Below, piece by piece: positions 1 through 6,026 of a stretch of DNA of 6,026 nucleotides (positions are counted from its first letter, which is position 1; the number at the start of each line of letters is the position of its first letter). The translations under genes were made by a program, and so were the position numbers. The notes beneath the pieces were generated by a model. The model was not told the origin of the DNA. It worked only from the letters and a program-made list of their open reading frames with translations, and made no database searches. Source of the DNA: Erwinia sp. (GTDB taxonomy: Bacteria; Pseudomonadota; Gammaproteobacteria; Enterobacterales; Enterobacteriaceae); contig DOOK01000429.1 in the NCBI GenBank assembly GCA_003512805.1, forward strand, positions 1 through 6,026. The letters run 5' to 3'.

Positions 1-250
1 TGCCTTCCTGCTGCGGTGAATAGTCCACAATACGCAGCTGCTCCAGACACTTGGTCAAATAGCGCACGCGACGGTCAATTTCGCGCAGGCGCTTTTTATT
101 GTACTGGTAGTCAGCGTTTTCGCTGCGGTCGCCCAGGCTGGCGGCCCAGGTCACTTTTTTCGTCACTTCCGGGCGCTCTTCACGCCAGAGATAATCCAAC
201 TCGGCTTTCAGCTTGTCGTAACCTTCGCGAGTAATCAGTTTTGTTTTCAT
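1..250 (-). CDS. greB: Transcription elongation factor GreB (5' part, runs off the left edge)
   Basis: Only the first 83 codons plus one base lie in the window. The translation begins [20 protein letters not shown] and continues as the N-terminal coiled-coil hairpin of the GreA/GreB family. The tip motif [10 protein letters not shown] carries Asp41 and Glu44, the acidic pair that in this family reaches through the RNA polymerase secondary channel and helps place the Mg2+ for cleavage of backtracked RNA. The long WREERPEV segment and the basic helix at residues 52-63 fit GreB rather than GreA. The ATG at 250-248 has an AAGGA ribosome binding site 5 nt upstream (minus strand). The C-terminal FKBP-like domain is outside the window. 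The gene is divergent from ompR, as in E. coli, where greB also neighbours ompR. No frameshift is seen in the visible part. Confidence 0.96.
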   Translation of the reverse strand, partial: MKTKLITREGYDKLKAELDYLWREERPEVTKKVTWAASLGDRSENADYQYNKKRLREIDRRVRYLTKCLEQLRIVDYSPQQEG

Positions 251-284
251 CGTCGTCCTTCTCTTTCTCGGGAGTGCGCCCACT

Positions 285-314
285 ATTTTGTTGTGGCCTG
301 AGCGGTGATGCAAA
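285..314 (-). promoter_or_regulatory. Possible sigma-70 promoter for greB
   Basis: On the minus strand, TTTGCA (314-309) is followed after 18 nt by CAAAAT (290-285), about 35 nt before the greB start codon. Both hexamers match the sigma-70 consensus only partly (4 of 6 for the -10), so this is a weak motif call. Its support is the position between greB and the divergent ompR promoter region. Confidence 0.25.
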
Positions 315-431
315 TACCTTCCGGGTTTTTCTGGTCCGCTGTTACTGTTTGTTTGTCCTGATCTTTCAGCGTAAAAAGAGCACGACTGAGGGAATAGTTT
401 CGTGGATAAATTAAAGATAAGCTGCTGTTTA

Positions 432-460
432 ATATGCTTTGTAACAATTTCGGCTAGAAT
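432..460 (+). promoter_or_regulatory. Candidate sigma-70 promoter of the ompR-envZ operon
   Basis: TAGAAT at 455-460 matches the -10 consensus at 5 of 6 positions and sits in an AT-rich stretch about 80 bp before the ompR start. At the correct spacing (432-437) there is only ATATGC, a poor -35, which would fit an activator-dependent promoter. In E. coli this operon has several start sites and is affected by CRP and IHF, but I could not find a convincing CRP box here. A second -35-like TTGACT lies at 472-477 without a good -10 at normal spacing. A 7-bp inverted repeat, TGTAACA (440-446) and TGTTACA (477-483), brackets the -10 region. Confidence 0.4.
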
Positions 461-508
461 ATAAACCATTATTGACTGTTACATTCAGGCATCTTTTTTA
501 AGAATACC

Positions 509-533
509 GGCGCAGGCAATAGCGCCTTTGGAG
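509..533 (+). promoter_or_regulatory. ompR leader hairpin, ribosome binding site and candidate OmrA/OmrB sRNA site
   Basis: The ribosome binding site GGAG (530-533) is 7 nt before the ompR ATG. Just upstream, GGCGC (509-513) and GCGCC (522-526) can form a 5-bp hairpin with an 8-nt loop. The segment GCCTTTGG (524-531) overlaps both the hairpin and the ribosome binding site. It is complementary, counting G-U pairs, to nucleotides 2-9 of the conserved 5' end of the sRNAs OmrA and OmrB (CCCAGAGGU, recalled from E. coli). These sRNAs are known to repress ompR translation in E. coli and are themselves activated by OmpR, forming a feedback loop. Conservation of the site here is inference; the sRNA genes are not in the window. 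Confidence 0.45.
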
Positions 534-540
534 TATCGAA

Positions 541-2606
<2,066 letters not shown>

Positions 2607-2615
2607 TGTATTAAT

Positions 2616-2650
2616 AAAAAAGGCCGGATGTCAGTCATCCGGCTTTTTTT
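2616..2650. terminator. Bidirectional intrinsic terminator between envZ and pckA
   Basis: A perfect 8-bp stem, GCCGGATG (2623-2630) and CATCCGGC (2636-2643), encloses a 5-nt loop TCAGT. It is followed by seven T on the plus strand (2644-2650) and preceded by six A (2616-2621), which read as a T tract on the minus strand. It begins 9 bp after the envZ stop and ends 10 bp from the pckA stop. It can therefore end both convergent transcription units. Confidence 0.93.
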
Positions 2651-2660
2651 ACGCCTGAGG

Positions 2661-4274
2661 TTACAGTTGCGGGCCGGCAGCTACCAGTGCTGCACCGGCA
2701 GCCGTGTCGGTGTATTTATCAAAATTGGTGATAAATAGCTGCGCCAGGCTATGCGCTTTCTCTTCCCACTGCGCGGCTTCGGCGTACGTGTTGCGCGGAT
2801 CTAGAATGGCGCTGTCCACGCCAGGCAGCGCCAGCGGGACCGCCAGATTAAACACCGGCAACGTGATAGTTTCAGCCTCAGCGAGCTCGTCGTTGAGGAT
2901 GGCATTGATAATAGCGCGCGTGTCCTTCAGTGAAATGCGCTTACCGCTGCCGTTCCAGCCGGTATTAACCAGGTAAGCTTCCGCGCCTGCCGCCGCCATG
3001 CGTTTGACCAGCACCTCGGCATACTGCGTCGGATGTAGCGTCAGGAATGCCGCACCGAAGCAGGCGGAAAAGGTCGGCGTAGGTTCAGTCACGCCGCGTT
3101 CCGTACCGGCCAGCTTGGCGGTAAAGCCTGATAAAAAGTGATACTGCGTCTGATCTGGCGTCAGGCGCGACACCGGTGGCAACACGCCAAAAGCGTCCGC
3201 CGTCAGGAAAATCACCTTACGGGCGTGGCCCGCTTTCGATACCGGCTTAACAATATTGTCGATATGGTAAATCGGGTAGGAGACGCGGGTATTCTCGGTT
3301 TTGCTGCCATCGTCATAGTCCACCGAACCGTCAGCGCGCACGACTACGTTTTCCAGCAGCGCATCGCGACGAATGGCGTGATAGATCTCCGGCTCCGCCT
3401 GCTCAGACAGCTTAATGGTTTTGGCATAGCAGCCGCCTTCAAAGTTAAAGACACCATCGTCATCCCAGCCATGTTCATCGTCACCGATCAGCTGACGGTT
3501 TGGATCGGTTGACAGGGTCGTCTTGCCGGTGCCGGACAGGCCAAAAAAGACCGCCACGTCGCCTTTCTCACCGACATTAGCCGAACAGTGCATTGATGCA
3601 ACGCCCTTCAACGGCAGCAGGTAGTTCATTATGGCGAACAGGCCTTTCTTCATTTCGCCGCCGTACCAGGTGCCGCCAATCAGCTGGATCCGCTCGGTCA
3701 GGTTAAACGCCACAAAGTTTTCGGAATGCAGACCCTGCTGTTGCCAGTCCGGGTTGGTACATTTCGCGCCGTTCATCACCACAAAATCAGGCTCGAAACC
3801 GGCTAATGCCGCCTCATCCGGCCGGATAAACATGTTCTTAACGAAATGCGCCTGCCAGGCCACTTCGGTAATAAAACGTACGCTAAGACGCGTATCCGGA
3901 TTGGCACCACACCAGGCATCCACGACAAAAAGACGTTTGCCGGAGAGCTGTTTGGTCACTTTCGTTTTGAGATCCTGCCAGATTTCCGGAGAAAGCGGCT
4001 GGTTATCGTTTTTGCCTTTTCCCTGATCGTTCCACCACAGCGTGTCGCGTGTCGTCTCGTCACGCACGATATATTTATCTTTAGGAGAACGGCCGGTAAA
4101 AATGCCGGTATCAACGGCAATAGCGCCGGATTGCGTTTCAATACCGCGTTCAAATCCGCTCAGTTCGGGACGCGTTTCTTCCTTGTACAGCGTGTCAAAA
4201 TCCGGATTGTAAAGGATTTCAACCACGTCCGTGATGCCATAATCGACGAGATCCTGCTGGGTCAGGTCACGCAT
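2661..4274 (-). CDS. pckA: Phosphoenolpyruvate carboxykinase (ATP)
   Basis: This cytoplasmic enzyme converts oxaloacetate and ATP to phosphoenolpyruvate, CO2 and ADP, the committed step from the TCA cycle into gluconeogenesis. The 537-residue protein is full length; every key position is shifted by -3 against the 540-residue E. coli enzyme because the N-terminus is shorter. Visible are Arg62 in [10 protein letters not shown] (substrate binding), Lys210 and His229 (Mn2+ ligands), the P-loop GLSGTGKTT (245-253) with Lys251, and the kinase-2 motif [11 protein letters not shown] with Asp266. GTERG and [10 protein letters not shown] are also conserved. The ATG at 4274-4272 has a strong AAAGGAG ribosome binding site 7 nt upstream. 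The gene is convergent with envZ and shares its terminator. In E. coli pckA is catabolite-repressed and activated by Cra; candidate sites are listed separately. No lesion is seen. Confidence 0.99.
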   Translation of the reverse strand: MRDLTQQDLVDYGITDVVEILYNPDFDTLYKEETRPELSGFERGIETQSGAIAVDTGIFTGRSPKDKYIVRDETTRDTLWWNDQGKGKNDNQPLSPEIWQDLKTKVTKQLSGKRLFVVDAWCGANPDTRLSVRFITEVAWQAHFVKNMFIRPDEAALAGFEPDFVVMNGAKCTNPDWQQQGLHSENFVAFNLTERIQLIGGTWYGGEMKKGLFAIMNYLLPLKGVASMHCSANVGEKGDVAVFFGLSGTGKTTLSTDPNRQLIGDDEHGWDDDGVFNFEGGCYAKTIKLSEQAEPEIYHAIRRDALLENVVVRADGSVDYDDGSKTENTRVSYPIYHIDNIVKPVSKAGHARKVIFLTADAFGVLPPVSRLTPDQTQYHFLSGFTAKLAGTERGVTEPTPTFSACFGAAFLTLHPTQYAEVLVKRMAAAGAEAYLVNTGWNGSGKRISLKDTRAIINAILNDELAEAETITLPVFNLAVPLALPGVDSAILDPRNTYAEAAQWEEKAHSLAQLFITNFDKYTDTAAGAALVAAGPQL

Positions 4275-4300
4275 GTTACTGCTCCTTTGTCGGGTCGGTT

Positions 4301-4309
4301 ATTATTACA
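4301..4309 (-). promoter_or_regulatory. Possible extended -10 promoter of pckA
   Basis: On the minus strand TGTAATAAT (4309-4301) reads as an extended -10 element (TGn followed by AATAAT, 5 of 6). It would start transcription near 4294, about 20 nt before the pckA ATG, leaving room for the ribosome binding site. No good -35 lies 16-18 nt further upstream. An alternative -35, TTTACA (4370-4365), is paired only with a poor -10 (GATAAC, 4349-4344, 15-nt spacer). The choice between them is open. Confidence 0.35.
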
Positions 4310-4363
4310 GATGAAGGGAAATCGCGTTCCATTAACCGTATTGGTTATCAAATTCTTAATAAA

Positions 4364-4393
4364 GTGTAAATTGCGATCGCGCGCAGTTTACAC
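4364..4393. repeat. 30-bp near-perfect inverted repeat upstream of pckA
   Basis: GTGTAAATTGCG (4364-4375) and CGCAGTTTACAC (4382-4393) are inverted copies matching at 11 of 12 positions, separated by ATCGCG. The centre overlaps GCGATCGC (4373-4380), which contains a GATC Dam site. The repeat lies about 90-120 bp before the pckA start codon and has no T tract after it on either strand. It therefore looks more like a protein-binding operator than a terminator. The half-site TGTAAA/TTTACA resembles the TyrR box, but the gap here is 16 instead of 6 bp. The binding protein is unknown. Confidence 0.6.
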
Positions 4394-4400
4394 GGCCAGG

Positions 4401-4440
4401 GCCAGAGGAAAAGCAAGAGGGAGCAGAAATGAGAGGCGGA
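4401..4440 (-). promoter_or_regulatory. Possible Rho-loading (rut-like) stretch after hslO
   Basis: On the minus strand this stretch is a pyrimidine-rich run (34 of 40 bases) with 17 C against 5 G, many YC dinucleotides and little capacity to fold. It is transcribed after the hslO stop codon and before pckA. C-rich, G-poor unstructured RNA is the usual signature of Rho loading, so this could stop read-through from hslRO into pckA. This rests on composition only. Confidence 0.3.
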
Positions 4441-4443
4441 ACG

Positions 4444-4465
4444 TGAAACGATTACTATCGCTTCA
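4444..4465. promoter_or_regulatory. Candidate Cra (FruR) operator with inverted-repeat structure
   Basis: TGAAACGATTA (4444-4454) matches the core of the Cra recognition sequence (TGAAWCSNT and the next two positions). It also forms part of an inverted repeat with 9-bp arms, TGAAACGAT (4444-4452) and ATCGCTTCA (4457-4465), with one mismatch and a 4-bp gap. Cra is known to activate pckA in E. coli, and this site lies about 170-190 bp before the pckA start on its upstream side. Assignment to Cra is inference from the motif and context. Confidence 0.35.
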
Positions 4466-4480
4466 GCGTATGCATTGAGG

Positions 4481-4493
4481 TGAGGGTTTCACT
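4481..4493 (-). promoter_or_regulatory. Second Cra-like motif upstream of pckA
   Basis: Read on the minus strand, AGTGAAACCCTCA fits the Cra consensus at 13 of the 14 positions when the next base is included. It lies on the pckA-coding strand about 16 bp beyond the first Cra-like inverted repeat. Such a degenerate motif can occur by chance; the pairing with the neighbouring site is the reason to list it. Confidence 0.25.
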
Positions 4494-4521
4494 CAGTGAC
4501 CAGGGTAAAAGGGCATAACGC

Positions 4522-4543
4522 TGCGCCGCCCGTCCGCGGCGCA
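4522..4543 (-). terminator. GC-rich hairpin just after hslO (terminator-like, no T tract)
   Basis: TGCGCCGC (4522-4529) and GCGGCGCA (4536-4543) form a perfect 8-bp stem with a 6-nt loop. It starts 6 nt after the hslO stop codon. The transcript downstream of it continues as GCGTTATGCCCTTTT, so there is no immediate U tract. It may act as a weak or Rho-assisted terminator, or protect the 3' end of the hslRO mRNA from exonucleases. Confidence 0.45.
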
Positions 4544-4549
4544 ACTTTA

Positions 4550-5428
4550 TTAATGCACGCGTTCGTCGCCAGCGGCAGAATCGTTGCGGATGGCGGCGAT
4601 ATCTACAGCATCGTAAATATAATGGCTGCCGCAGTAGTCGCAGTGCATATCAATCTTGCCGTCTTCGGCCAGAATCTCATTCACTTCTTCTTCCGGCAGG
4701 CTGCGCAGCACTTCGCCACAGCGTTCGTGTGAGCAAGTGCAGCGGAAGATGACATCCTGTGGGTCGTAAAGCGTCACTTCTTCCTGATGGTAGAGACGCC
4801 ACAACACTTCATTGGCGGGCAGACCCAACAGTTCTTCCGTCTTGATGGTGTCGGTCAGCGTCGCCAGATGATCGAAGTCCTCTGTTTTCGCGTCCTGTGC
4901 GGGCAGAACCTGCAACAGAATACCGCCAGCGCCAGCCTGGCCTTCTACTTCGCCGGTACGGATAAACAGACGAGTGGGCAGCTGTTCCGAACGCATAAAG
5001 TAATCTTCCAGGCATTCGGCCAGGGTTTCGCCTTCCAGCCCAACCACGCCCTGATAGCGTTCGCCTTTCGCTGGCGTGATAGTGATGACGAGATAACCGT
5101 TACCGACCATCTCTTTCAGGCTGCTGTCGGGTGCGATTTCACTGTTCACGCGGGCCACACCACGCATTTCCTGACGGTTGTTACCGTTGATCACGGCAAG
5201 GTTCAGCGGGCCATCACCCTGCAGCTGCACGGTGATATCGCCATCAAATTTCAGGGTAGCGGTCAGCAGGCTGGTGGCAACCAGCAGTTCGCCCAGCACT
5301 TTCTGCACCGGTTGCGGATAATCGTGACCGTTAATAATCTGTTGCCAGGTGTCGGAGACCGTCACCAGCTCGCCGCGTACGGCATAGTTTTCAAACAGAT
5401 AACGGTGCATTTGGTCTTGATGAGCCAT
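4550..5428 (-). CDS. hslO: Redox-regulated molecular chaperone Hsp33
   Basis: This 292-residue cytoplasmic holdase binds unfolding proteins during oxidative stress, especially combined with heat. The N-terminal substrate-binding/dimerisation core runs from about 8 to 180, with family landmarks such as [29 protein letters not shown] and [15 protein letters not shown] linker leads to the C-terminal redox switch. Its four zinc-binding cysteines are all present as Cys230-X-Cys232 and Cys263-X2-Cys266; oxidation of these releases zinc and activates the chaperone. The reading frame is open further upstream to a TTG at 5449. However, the ATG at 5428-5426, giving [15 protein letters not shown], aligns with the start of known Hsp33 proteins and has the purine-rich GAGAGAGAA just before it, so I chose it. 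The gap to hslR is 22 nt, indicating one operon. Confidence 0.97.
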   Translation of the reverse strand: MAHQDQMHRYLFENYAVRGELVTVSDTWQQIINGHDYPQPVQKVLGELLVATSLLTATLKFDGDITVQLQGDGPLNLAVINGNNRQEMRGVARVNSEIAPDSSLKEMVGNGYLVITITPAKGERYQGVVGLEGETLAECLEDYFMRSEQLPTRLFIRTGEVEGQAGAGGILLQVLPAQDAKTEDFDHLATLTDTIKTEELLGLPANEVLWRLYHQEEVTLYDPQDVIFRCTCSHERCGEVLRSLPEEEVNEILAEDGKIDMHCDYCGSHYIYDAVDIAAIRNDSAAGDERVH

Positions 5429-5450
5429 AATTCTCTCTCGTTGTGGCAAG

Positions 5451-5852
5451 CTATTCGTCGCCAGAATTTTTAAATTTCATTAAGTCCCGGCGCTCTTTTT
5501 TGTCAGGGCGACGGTCAGGATGCGGCATAGTCAGCGCGTTCATTTTTCGCGCCAGCGCTATTTTTTCCCGCTTCACAATACTTTCTGCCGTTTCGGCATA
5601 CATCAGCTGGGCTTCGGCGGCCGGACGACGCTGGTCACCCGTTGCCAGCACGAGGATGGTGCGCTCATCATTGCCCTGACGTAAGGTCAGTTCGGCATTC
5701 AGCTCCACCAGCTTGCTCGGTTTGCTACGCTGGCCGTTGTAGTGCACTTTACCGCCTTCGATCATCTCACGTGCGACCGCGCGGGTTTTATAGAAGCGAG
5801 CGGCCCACAGCCATTTATCGAGCCGAACCGCTTCTGCGGATTTCTCTTTCAT
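5451..5852 (-). CDS. hslR: Heat shock protein Hsp15, S4-domain rescue factor of stalled 50S subunits
   Basis: This 133-residue RNA-binding protein has the same length as E. coli Hsp15, which binds free 50S subunits carrying a nascent chain still attached to tRNA after premature dissociation and helps recycle them. The S4 RNA-binding fold occupies about residues 9-70 ([20 protein letters not shown], then [15 protein letters not shown]). The highly basic C-terminal tail ([20 protein letters not shown]) is conserved. The ATG at 5852-5850 has an AGGAG ribosome binding site 5 nt upstream. A good sigma-32 promoter lies directly in front, placing the start of transcription about 20 nt before the start codon and giving the gene its own heat-shock control. 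hslO follows in the same operon. The sequence is intact. Confidence 0.98.
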   Translation of the reverse strand: MKEKSAEAVRLDKWLWAARFYKTRAVAREMIEGGKVHYNGQRSKPSKLVELNAELTLRQGNDERTILVLATGDQRRPAAEAQLMYAETAESIVKREKIALARKMNALTMPHPDRRPDKKERRDLMKFKNSGDE

Positions 5853-5879
5853 CGCTGCTCCTGTTTGGGAATATCCCTA

Positions 5880-5906
5880 TGTATGGGTTGCCTGTCGGAA
5901 ATCAAG
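5880..5906 (-). promoter_or_regulatory. Sigma-32 (RpoH) heat-shock promoter of hslRO
   Basis: On the minus strand CTTGAT (5906-5901) matches the sigma-32 -35 core CTTGAA at 5 of 6. After 12 nt, ACCCATACA (5888-5880) matches the -10 consensus CCCCATNTA at all but two positions. Predicted transcription start is near 5873, about 20 nt before the hslR ATG, just enough for the AGGAG site. The known heat-inducibility of hslR and hslO in E. coli supports the call. Confidence 0.7.
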
Positions 5907-5910
5907 GTGC

Positions 5911-5932
5911 CTCTCCGGCTTAAGCCGGAGAG
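5911..5932. repeat. 22-bp perfect palindrome upstream of the hslR promoter
   Basis: CTCTCCGGC (5911-5919) and GCCGGAGAG (5924-5932) are perfect inverted copies around TTAA. The near end is 4 bp from the sigma-32 -35 element. Neither strand shows a T tract after the stem, so it is not a standard intrinsic terminator. It may be a degenerate or Rho-assisted terminator for the gene upstream on the minus strand, or an operator for hslR. Confidence 0.75.
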
Positions 5933-6026
5933 CGTCATGCTGGATGGCACAGAAAGGACATTAACCTTAAAAATAGCATAAAACCGACAGGCTCAGAACA
6001 GCGGCCGGATACTCTGTGGTGAGCTT
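5933..6026 (-). other. Right-edge intergenic stretch with possible 3' end of an upstream gene
   Basis: In E. coli the gene before hslR is yrfG, on the same strand. Here one minus-strand frame enters the window as SSPQSIRPLF and stops at 5995-5993, and another enters as KLTTEYPAAV and stops after 19 residues. Either could be the end of a neighbouring gene, but neither is long enough to identify. An extended -10-like element, TGCTATTTT, lies at 5978-5970 on the minus strand without a clear -35 and could be a second, sigma-70 promoter for hslRO. GCCTGTCGG at 5890-5898 recurs inverted at 5984-5992. Confidence 0.25.

Noticed and set aside
4344..4370. lac-like TTTACACTTTAT as the -35 of pckA
   Set aside because: The -35 is good but no acceptable -10 lies 16-18 nt downstream; the best (GATAAC) is at 15 nt and matches poorly, and the TTTACA belongs to the 30-bp inverted repeat.
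4364..4393. CRP site for catabolite control of pckA within the inverted repeat
   Set aside because: The spacing does not fit TGTGA-N6-TCACA in any register, and no other stretch before pckA fits well.
3846..4478. 210-residue open frame on the plus strand opposite the 5' part of pckA, reaching into the intergenic region
   Set aside because: Most of it is antisense to conserved pckA codons; there is no convincing ribosome binding site or recognisable domain, and the basic tail is just translated intergenic sequence.
5429..5449. Upstream TTG start for hslO that would add seven residues (MPQRERI)
   Set aside because: No ribosome binding site before the TTG, and the homologous Hsp33 start aligns with the ATG at 5428.
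4787..5473. 228-residue open frame on the plus strand opposite hslO and the end of hslR
   Set aside because: Antisense to conserved coding sequence, Gln/His-rich composition typical of reverse-strand shadows, no motif.

Overview
This is a conserved chromosomal core segment of a gammaproteobacterium of the order Enterobacterales. OmpR appears identical to my recollection of the E. coli protein, and EnvZ, PckA, HslO and HslR are close homologues. The more divergent EnvZ C-terminus, the slightly shortened PckA N-terminus and the lack of a yhgE gene between hslO and pckA argue against E. coli itself. A relative such as an Erwinia/Pantoea-type enterobacterium is possible, but I cannot fix the genus.

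Layout from left to right: the 5' part of greB on the minus strand, running off the left edge (1-250). Next is a 290-bp divergent regulatory region (251-540). The ompR-envZ two-component operon follows on the plus strand, with a 4-nt ATGA overlap (541-2606). A bidirectional intrinsic terminator (2616-2650) is shared with the convergent pckA (2661-4274, minus). A 275-bp non-coding region rich in inverted repeats comes next (4275-4549). The redox/heat-stress pair hslO (4550-5428) and hslR (5451-5852), both minus, follows. The last 174 bp contain a strong candidate sigma-32 promoter for hslRO, a 22-bp perfect palindrome, and possibly the last few codons of another minus-strand gene at the right edge.

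Functionally the window joins four unrelated housekeeping tasks: rescue of backtracked RNA polymerase (GreB), osmolarity sensing and porin control (EnvZ-OmpR), the PEP carboxykinase step of gluconeogenesis (PckA), and heat/oxidative stress protection (Hsp15 on stalled 50S subunits, Hsp33 as a redox-switched holdase). All full-length genes look intact, with key catalytic or metal-binding residues present.

I found no mobile element, CRISPR array, RNA gene or undescribed multigene system. What deserves a second look lies between the genes: a conserved-looking OmrA/OmrB sRNA pairing site at the ompR ribosome binding site, a 30-bp near-perfect inverted repeat and Cra-like motifs upstream of pckA, a possible Rho-loading stretch between hslO and pckA, and the sigma-32 promoter plus palindrome upstream of hslR.
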